Assembly (NCBI GenBank): GCA_014804185.1
Contig: JAAVAG010000119.1
Span: forward strand, 1 to 13,916
DNA length: 13,916 nt
Direction of reading: 5' to 3'
Origin: Lachnospiraceae bacterium
GTDB lineage: Bacteria > Bacillota > Clostridia > Lachnospirales > Lachnospiraceae
Under the pieces are notes generated by a model that saw nothing but the letters and a program-made list of their open reading frames with translations, was not told the DNA's origin and ran no database searches. The number at the start of each line of letters is the position of its first letter. Position 1 is the first letter of the stretch. Made by a program: the position numbers and the translations under genes. Below are positions 6,569 to 12,305 of the stretch, piece after piece.

Positions 6569-6575
6569 CCGCCGA

Positions 6576-6947
6576 TTATTTCTTCTTATTAGCGACGGTA
6601 CGCTTAGGACCCTTACGTGTCCTTGCGTTGTTCTTCGTATTCTGTCCGCGAACGGGAAGTCCCTTACGATGACGGATACCGCGGTAGCATCCGATTTCCT
6701 GAAGTCTCTTGATGTTCAGCGCGATCTCTCTTCTCAGATCACCCTCTACGGTAACATTCAGTTTCTCGATCGCTTCCGTGATCTTCTTCACTTCGTCGTC
6801 GGTAATGTCCCTGACACGGGTATCAGGATTTACGCCTGCCTCAGCCAGCAGCTTGTTTGAAGTCGTCCTGCCGATCCCATAAATATAGGTCAGACCGATT
6901 TCGATACGTTTTTCTCTGGGTAAGTCAACACCTGCAATACGAGCCAT
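6576..6947 (-). CDS. rpsM: 30S ribosomal protein S13
   Basis: S13 sits in the 30S head, contacts the P-site tRNA and forms bridges to the 50S subunit. The 123-residue product begins ARIAGVDLPREKRIEIGLTY and holds the helix-hairpin-helix region YIYGIGRTTSNKLL. It ends with the conserved basic tail CYRGIRHRKGLPVRGQ followed by NTKNNARTRKGPKRT. The ATG at 6947 is preceded by ATGGAGGAAACGTAA, a strong ribosome binding site. It would normally follow rpmJ closely, but here 505 bp of non-coding, palindrome-rich DNA lies between them. It is the first gene of the alpha block. Confidence 0.98.
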   Translation of the reverse strand: MARIAGVDLPREKRIEIGLTYIYGIGRTTSNKLLAEAGVNPDTRVRDITDDEVKKITEAIEKLNVTVEGDLRREIALNIKRLQEIGCYRGIRHRKGLPVRGQNTKNNARTRKGPKRTVANKKK

Positions 6948-6992
6948 TTACGTTTCCTCCATTTTTCTGGCATTTCCCTGCGCGTCCCAAAT

Positions 6993-7022
6993 GAAAGATT
7001 TTCATTAGAAAGATTTTCATTG
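6993..7022. repeat. two tandem 15-bp units before rpsM
   Basis: GAAAGATTTTCATTA (6993-7007) is followed at once by GAAAGATTTTCATTG (7008-7022), differing in the last base only. The first copy with its flank forms ATGAAA-GAT-TTTCAT (6991-7005), a 6-bp inverted repeat. They lie about 45-75 bases upstream of the rpsM start in the mRNA. Confidence 0.85.
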
Positions 7023-7167
7023 AGAATATCCCTCAGCGGAACCGCGCGGCGCACTCCGGCGCCTGCACACACTCTTTTTCGGCTGTGTGCCTTTGTTACT
7101 AATTGATTGGGGCTTTCACCCAACCGGACGCAATCCGATCTTTCCACAGTAAACAATGTGTTCGCAA

Positions 7168-7195
7168 TACAAAATGTGTTTTAACACATTTTGTA
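7168..7195. repeat. 13-bp perfect palindrome
   Basis: TACAAAATGTGTT (7168-7180) and AACACATTTTGTA (7183-7195) are exact inverted copies around a central TT. The mRNA could form a hairpin of about 12 pairs with a 4-base loop; the DNA is symmetric enough to be a protein-binding operator. No T-run follows on the minus strand beyond the stem. It abuts the 82-bp inverted repeat at base 7195. Confidence 0.85.
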
Positions 7196-7276
7196 CGGTA
7201 AAACATAGTTTTTCTTAAGTTACGTACTTTGTAACTTTGTTACGTGTTTTGTAACTTTAGAAAAACTTTTTACCGT
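7195..7276. repeat. 82-bp imperfect inverted repeat with internal tandem units
   Basis: The arms are ACGGTAAAA (7195-7203) with TTTTACCGT (7268-7276), AGTTTTTCT (7207-7215) with AGAAAAACT (7259-7267), and AAGTTAC (7217-7223) with GTAACTT (7251-7257). That makes 25 pairs with a 3-base bulge and one T-T mismatch. The centre repeats GTTACGTACTTTGTAACTTT (7219-7238) as a tandem copy with two changes (7239-7258). The form resembles a miniature inverted-repeat element, but no flanking target duplication is evident and no transposase is nearby. Confidence 0.75.
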
Positions 7277-7397
7277 GGTATCAACAAGTAATCTCCTGTA
7301 AGTTCTTCCCGGCTCTTTTAGGAGTCATTATGTTAAACAACATCATTTCCATATATATATATAATACAGACACGCTGTCATCTCAGCCGCACATAAC

Positions 7398-7462
7398 ACA
7401 GGGACAAGAACTCACTCCTGATTCATGATCCGATCATTCATCAGGATGGTGATTATCCCTGT
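7398..7462. repeat. nested hairpin spanning the rpmJ stop codon
   Basis: In the minus-strand transcript ACAGGGATAA, which includes the rpmJ stop (7462-7453), can pair with TTGTCCCTGT (7407-7398): 10 pairs, one G-U. Inside, CCTGAT (7445-7440) pairs with ATCAGG (7422-7417), then GA faces GA, then ATGATC meets GATCAT. The symmetric GA/GA step could form tandem sheared G-A pairs. There is no following T-run, so it is not a typical terminator. Confidence 0.5.
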
Positions 7463-7566
7463 CTCTGTTTGTGTTTCGGATTTTCACAGATTACTCTGAT
7501 CCGCCCTTTTCTTTTAATGATTTTGCACTTGTCGCAAATCGGTTTTACTGATGATCTAACCTTCAC
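7453..7566 (-). CDS. rpmJ: 50S ribosomal protein L36, zinc form
   Basis: L36 is the smallest 50S protein and folds around one zinc ion. The 37-residue product is MKVRSSVKPICDKCKIIKRK followed by GRIRVICENPKHKQRQG; zinc ligands are Cys11, Cys14, Cys27 and His32, all present. Length is exactly that of the family. The start codon is GTG at 7566 (initiating Met), preceded by AAAGGAGGG at 6 bases, one of the best ribosome binding sites in the window. It follows infA after a 106-bp spacer with its own promoter and is separated from rpsM by 505 bp. It is likely transcribed with infA and also independently. Confidence 0.97.
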   Translation of the reverse strand: MKVRSSVKPICDKCKIIKRKGRIRVICENPKHKQRQG

Positions 7567-7599
7567 GTTAAACCCTCCTTTCAAAAAAGACCGTTTTAC

Positions 7600-7628
7600 A
7601 TTATAACATGCTCTCCTGCCCTTTGCAA
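7600..7628 (-). promoter_or_regulatory. strong internal promoter upstream of rpmJ
   Basis: On the minus strand TTGCAA (7628-7623) is followed after exactly 17 bases by a perfect TATAAT (7605-7600), preceded by TGT, which makes an extended -10. Transcription would begin near 7593, giving a leader of about 27 bases to the rpmJ GTG with the ribosome binding site inside it. The -35 box matches TTGACA at 4 of 6 positions. This is the best promoter match in the window. Confidence 0.8.
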
Positions 7629-7648
7629 GAGATTTTTGCCTGTCTTTT

Positions 7649-7680
7649 CCTTATTTTTCCCTTATTTTTCCCTTATTTAT
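7649..7680. repeat. 11-bp tandem repeat across the infA stop
   Basis: CCTTATTTTTC occurs at 7649-7659 and 7660-7670, with a partial third copy at 7671-7680 that includes the infA stop codon and the end of the gene. In the mRNA the units read as AAGG-containing A-rich blocks with a stop in each. It probably arose by slippage; no role is evident. Confidence 0.85.
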
Positions 7681-7891
7681 CTCTCCAGATAATTCTGCCC
7701 TTGGACAGATCATAGGGGGATAATTCCAGCGTCACCTTATCTCCCGGCAGGATACGGATAAAATTCTGTCTCAGTTTGCCGCTTATATGAGCCAGCACTC
7801 TGTGTCCGTTTTCCAGTTCCACCTGGAACATCGTATTGGGCAGTTTCTCAACAACAGTTCCTTCAATTTCAATCACATCTGCTTTAGACAT
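7673..7891 (-). CDS. infA: translation initiation factor IF-1
   Basis: IF-1 binds the 30S A site during initiation and cooperates with IF-2 and IF-3. The 72-residue product is a single S1-type OB fold of standard length: SKADVIEIEGTVVEKLPNTM, FQVELENGHRVLAHISGKLR, then the NFIRILPGDKV and LSPYDLSKGRI motifs. The ATG at 7891 is preceded by AAGGAGG with good spacing. It overlaps the stop of the upstream KOW-domain gene by 8 bases, so the two are probably translationally coupled. Position after map is standard for Firmicutes. Confidence 0.98.
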   Translation of the reverse strand: MSKADVIEIEGTVVEKLPNTMFQVELENGHRVLAHISGKLRQNFIRILPGDKVTLELSPYDLSKGRIIWRDK

Positions 7892-8162
7892 CTTTTACCT
7901 CCTTGGATTTGCGATTAAACTCCTTTATTGCATACCTGATCTCTTCATTTCTGACGGGAGCGCCATTAAACAGACGCTGCCGCAGCATCTCATCGATTCC
8001 GTTTTTTATGATCTGAATATGTTTCCTGCTCTTTTTTTTGGGCTTTTCCAGCGTTTTCAGCCTGCCGTCGCACAGATACACAAACTTTTCATCCTCCCCG
8101 ACGATTACATAGACCTCATTCCGGTCATGCCCCGCCTTTGAGGAAGCCATCATTCCGATCAT
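7884..8162 (-). CDS. KOW-domain RNA-binding protein (L14e/L27e-like)
   Basis: This is a 92-residue basic protein with no settled gene name. Residues about 5-40 (SSKAGHDRNEVYVIVGEDEK, then FVYLCDGRLKTLEKPKKKS) match the KOW-type beta-barrel pattern of the L14E/L6E/L27E-like proteins found beside map and infA in many Clostridia. The rest is charged and helical. An RNA or ribosome partner is inferred from fold and context; no specific role is established that I can state. The ATG at 8162 has GGGAGG 7 bases upstream; ATGs three and four codons later are less well placed. It lies 28 bases after map and overlaps the infA start. Confidence 0.88.
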   Translation of the reverse strand: MIGMMASSKAGHDRNEVYVIVGEDEKFVYLCDGRLKTLEKPKKKSRKHIQIIKNGIDEMLRQRLFNGAPVRNEEIRYAIKEFNRKSKEVKDV

Positions 8163-8190
8163 CAGCGTACCTCCCGTTTCCGCTTTTCAT

Positions 8191-8943
8191 TTAATATAAA
8201 GTAAGGATTTCCGGTTCACCGTCCGTGATCAGTATCGTGTTCTCATAATGCGCCGACAAAGACCCGTCCTGTGTCACCACGGTCCAGTTGTCTTTCAGCC
8301 AGACCACATCGGACCTGCCCATGTTGACCATCGGCTCAACGGCGAGCGTCATGCCCGCCTGCAGGCGGATACCCCTGCGCATCTGCCTGAAATTAGGGAT
8401 CTGCGGATCCTCATGCAGCGCCGTTCCGATGCCATGCCCCACCAGATCACGGACAATTCCGTATCCGTACGGCTTGATATATGCATCTATGGCGTTGGAA
8501 ATATCATGCAGATGATTTCCGCTTCTCGCTTTTTTTATACCCTCGAAAAAACTCTGTCTGGTCACATCGATGAGTTTCTGCGCCTCCGGGCTGATCTGCC
8601 CCACGCCATGTGTTCGGGCCGCATCCGAATGATATCCTTTATAGATCAGTCCCGCGTCCAGGCTGACAATATCCCCCTCCTGAAGCACACGCTTTTCAGT
8701 GGGAATGCCATGTACCACTTCATCATTGACGGAAACACAGATGGACGCCGGATAGCCGTTATAATTTTTAAAATTTGGAATGCACCCCAGCTTTCGGATC
8801 AGCGTATCCCCCAGCACGTCTATATCTCTGGTGGTCATTCCGGGTTTGATCGCATATTCCATTTCCTGATGCACCCTGGCAAGCAGCCTGCAGGATTCCC
8901 GCATCAGTTCGATCTCTCTGGCAGATTTAATTGTTACAGCCAT
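8191..8943 (-). CDS. map: type I methionine aminopeptidase
   Basis: Map removes the initiator methionine from nascent proteins whose second residue is small. The 250-residue product carries all five metal ligands: Asp96 (SLDAGL), Asp107 (HSDAAR), His170 (VGHGIG), Glu203 (AVEPM) and Glu234 (HYENT). Substrate-contact residues His78 (VVHGIP) and His177 (LHEDP) are also present. The length fits the compact type Ia form with no N-terminal zinc-finger extension. The ATG at 8943 is preceded by AAGAGGA and lies 19 bases after adk. It is probably cotranscribed with adk from the promoter at 9677-9705. Confidence 0.98.
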   Translation of the reverse strand: MAVTIKSAREIELMRESCRLLARVHQEMEYAIKPGMTTRDIDVLGDTLIRKLGCIPNFKNYNGYPASICVSVNDEVVHGIPTEKRVLQEGDIVSLDAGLIYKGYHSDAARTHGVGQISPEAQKLIDVTRQSFFEGIKKARSGNHLHDISNAIDAYIKPYGYGIVRDLVGHGIGTALHEDPQIPNFRQMRRGIRLQAGMTLAVEPMVNMGRSDVVWLKDNWTVVTQDGSLSAHYENTILITDGEPEILTLY

Positions 8944-8962
8944 TCTCTATATCCTCTTCCCG

Positions 8963-9604
8963 CTAACCCAGAATTGCAGCAATCGCCTGGAATACATCCT
9001 TCATATCCTGCGTTCCGTCCACGGTTTTCAGCACGCCTTTCTTTTCATAAAAATCGATCAGAGGCTGTGTCTGCTCATGGTAAACGCCCAGACGGTTTTT
9101 CACAGTCTCCGGCTTATCATCATCCCGAAGTACCAGCGGCTGTCCGCAGGTATCGCATACGCCCTCTTTTTTCGGCGGAATATGAACCATATGATAAGTC
9201 GCGCCGCAGGACAGACATGCGCGTCTCCCGGACATTCTGTTTACAATATTCTCATCCGGCACATCCACATTGACGGCGTAGTCAATGGCATCGCCCAATT
9301 CGGCAAGTGCCCGATCCAGCACCTCCGCCTGGGGAATCGTTCTGGGAAATCCGTCCAGTACGTAACCGCCCTGGCAGTCCTCCTGGGCAACTCTGTCAAG
9401 CAGGATCTTTACCGTGAGTTCATCGGGAACCAGAAGCCCTTTATCCATATATTCCTTGGCTTCCATACCCAGTTTTGTACCGTTTTTGATATTTGCTCTG
9501 AAAATATCTCCTGTTGAGATATGGGGAATATGATACTTTTCAGCAACCATCTTTGCCTGTGTCCCTTTGCCCGCCCCCGGCGCGCCCAACATAATAATTT
9601 TCAT
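8963..9604 (-). CDS. adk: adenylate kinase, zinc-lid type
   Basis: Adk interconverts ATP + AMP and 2 ADP, balancing the adenylate pool. The 213-residue product has the P-loop GAPGAGKGT (7-15), the AMP-binding STGDIFR (30-36) and LDGFPRT (83-89) motifs, and a LID with four zinc cysteines (130, 133, 150, 153), the Gram-positive form. An in-frame GTG at 9610 would add two residues, but it overlaps the AGAGGTG ribosome binding site, so the ATG at 9604 is chosen. It follows secY, but a terminator and a new promoter lie between them, so its expression is at least partly uncoupled from the ribosomal genes upstream. Confidence 0.97.
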   Translation of the reverse strand: MKIIMLGAPGAGKGTQAKMVAEKYHIPHISTGDIFRANIKNGTKLGMEAKEYMDKGLLVPDELTVKILLDRVAQEDCQGGYVLDGFPRTIPQAEVLDRALAELGDAIDYAVNVDVPDENIVNRMSGRRACLSCGATYHMVHIPPKKEGVCDTCGQPLVLRDDDKPETVKNRLGVYHEQTQPLIDFYEKKGVLKTVDGTQDMKDVFQAIAAILG

Positions 9605-9676
9605 ATACACCTCTTCTTTCCCGCTATGGGAATCGCCACATTTTTACCTTTCACCGGCCTGATGCCGAACATTTAT

Positions 9677-9705
9677 ATTTTACCGTTATTTTAAATCCTT
9701 TGCAA
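9677..9705 (-). promoter_or_regulatory. promoter upstream of adk
   Basis: On the minus strand TTGCAA (9705-9700) and TAAAAT (9682-9677) are 17 bases apart. The -10 box matches consensus at 5 of 6 positions and the -35 at 4 of 6. It lies just downstream of the secY-adk terminator, so it can restart transcription for adk-map-KOW-infA. The leader would be about 65 bases. Confidence 0.65.
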
Positions 9706-9720
9706 TATCTAAAATCAGCA

Positions 9721-9757
9721 AAAACGGGTCTAAACAGCACTTTTTCTGTCTAAACCC
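9721..9757 (-). terminator. intrinsic terminator between secY and adk
   Basis: In the minus-strand transcript GGGTTTAGACAG and CTGTTTAGACCC form a 12-bp stem (two G-U pairs) around an 8-base A-rich loop. The stem occupies 9726-9757 and is followed by G then TTTTT (9724-9720). This is a classic intrinsic terminator 34 bases after the secY stop. The plus strand also shows ATTTTT after the stem, so it could act both ways, but no plus-strand gene feeds into it. Confidence 0.85.
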
Positions 9758-9790
9758 ATTTTTAATATACATGAATGACCGCTCTATACG

Positions 9791-11104
9791 TCAATCGTTG
9801 AGAAAACCCTTGTAGTTGCGCACCAGCATCTGCGATTCCACCTGTTTCATCGTCTCCAGAATAACGCTTACGATAATGATCAGGCTTGTTCCGCCAAACG
9901 AAACGGAAGCTTTGAAGATACCGTTGAAAATAAACGGAAGCACACCGATAATCGTAAGTCCCACCGCACCGATGAATATAATATAGTTCAGCACGTTCTG
10001 CAGATAATCGCTGGTCGGCTTGCCGGGTCTGATACCGGGGATAAATCCGCCCTGCTTTTTCATGTTATCGGCCACCATCAACGGATTGAAAGTGATGGAA
10101 GTATAAAAATATGCGAAAAAGATGACCAGCACAATATACACGACCAGACCGATGGAATAGATGGGCTGTTCAGGATTACACCAGTTGTCAGAATTCAGTC
10201 CGTATAGAATCTCCGCCCATATGCCGCTGCCGGTGGTTCCGATAAACGAGCAGATAATAATCGGAAACTGCATAATGGAAGATGCAAAGATAATGGGGAT
10301 CACGCCTGAGGTATTGACCTTCAGGGGAATATTGCTTGTCTGCCCGCCAACCATCTTTCTGCCCTGCATTTTCTTGGCATACTGAACGGGAATCTTGCGC
10401 ACACCGTCATTCAGGATGATGACCAGTACCACCATGACAACAATAACGGCTATAATCACCGCCGCCCCCACCGCCGCCGTGGCAAAAGGCTTGCCGAATA
10501 CAAATTTCCCGAACAATGTGTTGATATCCTGCGGCAGTCTGGACAAAATATTGATCACCAGCACAATGGAGATACCGTTTCCGATTCCATTCTCCGTAAT
10601 GCGTTCTCCGATCCACATCAGGAAAGCGCTGCCGGCCGTAAGCGCCGCTATCGCCATGACAACATTAAATGCATTATAGTCAATCAGAAGGCCGCCGCGT
10701 CCGAAACCGATCGCCATAAAAGAGGCCTGAAGAAGCGCCAGCGCTACCGTCACATACCGGGTAATAGAAGCAATCTTTTTTCTCCCGTCTTCTCCGTCTT
10801 TCTGCATCTCCTCAAGTTTCGGTATCGCGATCGTGAGAAGCTGCATAATGATGGAGGATGTGATATAGGGATTGATGCCCAATGCCAAAACAGACATGTT
10901 GACAAAGGATCCGCCTGTAATCGCGTCAAAAAAGCCAAATGCATTAGCCGTCTGACGGCTGAACCACTCCGCAAAATAATTTCTGTCCACACCCGGAACG
11001 GGCAGTTGTGACCCTGCACGGATCACAACCAGCATCAGGAATGTGTAAAAAATTTTCTTTCTTATTTCTTTGATTTTAAATGCATTTTTCAGTGTTGTGA
11101 GCAT
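9791..11104 (-). CDS. secY: preprotein translocase subunit SecY
   Basis: SecY is the central channel of the SecYEG translocon in the cytoplasmic membrane. The 437-residue product has the usual ten-helix hydrophobic plan. Marks include the N-terminal cytoplasmic stretch followed by FLMLVVIRAGSQLPVPGV (helix 1), the helix 2 region LALGINPYITSSIIMQLL, IGERITENGIGNGIS, the helix 7 region NTSGVIPIIFASSI, and the cytoplasmic loop KKQGGFIPGIRPGKPT, which contacts ribosome and SecA. The start ATG at 11104 overlaps the rplO stop as TAATG, with GAGGTGG inside the rplO end, so translation is likely coupled. It is followed by a terminator, making it the last gene of the main spc transcript. Confidence 0.98.
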   Translation of the reverse strand: MLTTLKNAFKIKEIRKKIFYTFLMLVVIRAGSQLPVPGVDRNYFAEWFSRQTANAFGFFDAITGGSFVNMSVLALGINPYITSSIIMQLLTIAIPKLEEMQKDGEDGRKKIASITRYVTVALALLQASFMAIGFGRGGLLIDYNAFNVVMAIAALTAGSAFLMWIGERITENGIGNGISIVLVINILSRLPQDINTLFGKFVFGKPFATAAVGAAVIIAVIVVMVVLVIILNDGVRKIPVQYAKKMQGRKMVGGQTSNIPLKVNTSGVIPIIFASSIMQFPIIICSFIGTTGSGIWAEILYGLNSDNWCNPEQPIYSIGLVVYIVLVIFFAYFYTSITFNPLMVADNMKKQGGFIPGIRPGKPTSDYLQNVLNYIIFIGAVGLTIIGVLPFIFNGIFKASVSFGGTSLIIIVSVILETMKQVESQMLVRNYKGFLND

Positions 11105-11541
11105 TAAACCACCTCTGCAGTTCCACCAAGAGCCTCAATTTTTTCTTTTGCGGTCGCACTGTAAGCATTCACTTTAACGTTCAGCTTCTTGGTTAATTCT
11201 CCGTTTCCGAGGATCTTCACGCCGTCTCTGGGATTTTTGATAATCCCCGCAGCGCGCAGCGCCGCAACATCCACAACGCTTCCCTCTTCAAAATTTTCCA
11301 GTGCACTGACGTTGATCGCAACAATTTCCTTGGTGTTTCTGTTGGTGAAACCTCTCTTGGGAATACGCCTGTATAAGGGCATCTGACCGCCCTCAAATCC
11401 GGGCCTGGGTGCACCTGAACGTGCTTTCTGGCCTTTGTGTCCCTTGCCGGCTGTCTTGCCGTTTCCGGAAGCGTGTCCGCGGCCTCTTCTAAAATTATGA
11501 TGCCTGGAGCCTTCCGCAGGCCTTAAACTTGATAATTCCAT
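11104..11541 (-). CDS. rplO: 50S ribosomal protein L15
   Basis: L15 threads a long glycine- and arginine-rich extension into 23S rRNA and is needed late in 50S assembly. The 145-residue product shows this N-terminal extension (RRGRGHASGNGKTAGKGHKG, then QKARSGAPRPGFEGGQMPLY) and a compact C-terminal domain with VKILGNGELTKKLNVKVNAY. Length is typical. The ATG at 11541 follows AAGGAGG at good spacing. It is 21 bases after rpmD and overlaps secY by one base. Confidence 0.98.
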   Translation of the reverse strand: MELSSLRPAEGSRHHNFRRGRGHASGNGKTAGKGHKGQKARSGAPRPGFEGGQMPLYRRIPKRGFTNRNTKEIVAINVSALENFEEGSVVDVAALRAAGIIKNPRDGVKILGNGELTKKLNVKVNAYSATAKEKIEALGGTAEVV

Positions 11542-11562
11542 TGTGACACCTCCTTATCTGAC

Positions 11563-11757
11563 TTATACCTCTTCTACTTTGATCAAATGCCTGATCTGCT
11601 GAATCTGTCCTCTTGTCGCAGCATTATCGGGCAGGATGATGGACTTGTTCAGCTTGCGGAGTCCCATGGACTGCACGGTTGCCTTATGCTTCGGAACCGC
11701 TCCTATGGTAGACTTTACCAGCGTGATCTTTAACTTCTTTTCATTATTCTCTGCCAT
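11563..11757 (-). CDS. rpmD: 50S ribosomal protein L30
   Basis: L30 is a small 50S protein of the bacterial short form. The 64-residue product has the expected LKITLVKSTIGAVPKHKATV and GLRKLNKSIILPDNAATRGQ motifs and ends in IRHLIKVEEV. The ATG at 11757 is preceded by AAAGGAG. It lies 22 bases after rpsE and 21 before rplO, the standard spc order. Confidence 0.97.
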   Translation of the reverse strand: MAENNEKKLKITLVKSTIGAVPKHKATVQSMGLRKLNKSIILPDNAATRGQIQQIRHLIKVEEV

Positions 11758-11779
11758 TGTCGTTCTCTCCTTTCAATCC

Positions 11780-12289
11780 TCAAGCAAAAATCTCATCAAC
11801 AGACTTGCCGCGGTTCTTTGCCACTTCTTCGGGAGATTTCAGCTGGCACAGGCCCTCCAGGGTCGCATGCACTACATTCTGCTTGTTGTTGGAGCCCAGA
11901 GACTTGATACGGATATTTTTGATTCCCGCAAGCTCGCACACAACACGCGCAGGACCGCCCGCGATAATACCTGTACCTTCGGGAGCTCTCTTCAGCAGAA
12001 CGTTTGCCGAACCAAACTTGCCGTAAAAGTCATGGGGGATAGAATGATTTTCATCCAGCGGAATCTTTACCAGATGCTTTATGGCATCCTCTTTTCCCTT
12101 GCGGATCGCCTCCGGAATTTCCACAGCTTTGCCAAGGCCTGCACCTACATGGCCATTACCGTCGCCGACTACCACCAGTGCGGTAAAACGCATGTTACGT
12201 CCGCCCTTTACAGTCTTTGCAACACGTTTAATGGTAACAACTTTGTCGGTCAGTTCCATCTGGCTTGCATCTATGATCGTATGTTTCAT
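11780..12289 (-). CDS. rpsE: 30S ribosomal protein S5
   Basis: S5 helps set decoding accuracy and the mRNA entry helicase site on the 30S subunit. The 169-residue product has the double-stranded RNA-binding-like N-terminal domain (VVTIKRVAKTVKGGRNMRFT, ALVVVGDGNGHVGAGLGKA) and the C-terminal domain with KRAPEGTGIIAGGPARVV and IKSLGSNNKQNVVHATLEGL. The VKGGR loop, where spectinomycin-resistance changes fall in other species, has no obvious deletion. The ATG at 12289 is preceded by GGAAGAGGA. It is 16 bases after rplR. Confidence 0.98.
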   Translation of the reverse strand: MKHTIIDASQMELTDKVVTIKRVAKTVKGGRNMRFTALVVVGDGNGHVGAGLGKAVEIPEAIRKGKEDAIKHLVKIPLDENHSIPHDFYGKFGSANVLLKRAPEGTGIIAGGPARVVCELAGIKNIRIKSLGSNNKQNVVHATLEGLCQLKSPEEVAKNRGKSVDEIFA

Positions 12290-12305
12290 GTGTCCTCTTC
12301 CTTTC

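Larger units (their letters stand above)
6948..7452. other. 505-bp rpmJ-rpsM spacer, non-coding and palindrome-rich
   Basis: No gene is called here. From the rpsM side the spacer holds two tandem 15-bp units (GAAAGATTTTCATTA 6993-7007 and a one-base variant 7008-7022), then GC-rich GGCGC/GCGCC (7048-7063). Next are GCACACA/TGTGTGC (7065-7090), TTGGG/CCCAA (7107-7123), a 13-bp palindrome (7168-7195), an 82-bp imperfect inverted repeat (7195-7276), ATGTT/AACAT near 7330-7343, an (AT)n run near 7352-7363, and a nested structure at the rpmJ stop. Composition swings between GC-rich (7040-7066) and AT-rich (7150-7275). No strong promoter is visible on the minus strand; a weak ATGACA match lies just before the (AT)n run in the direction of transcription. 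Confidence 0.75.

Noticed and set aside
6890..7156. An 88-codon minus-strand frame upstream of and overlapping rpsM
   Set aside because: It overlaps the rpsM start in another frame, has no good ribosome binding site, and its composition follows the tandem repeats and GC-rich palindromes. No family resemblance is visible.
7168..7276. A complete insertion sequence in the rpmJ-rpsM gap
   Set aside because: There is no transposase frame, and the bases flanking either the 82-bp unit or the pair of palindromes do not form a target-site duplication.
8248..9273. A 341-codon plus-strand frame antisense to map and adk
   Set aside because: Both genes beneath it are certain and fully conserved; the antisense product is rich in His, Pro and Arg with no domain pattern, typical of a shadow frame.
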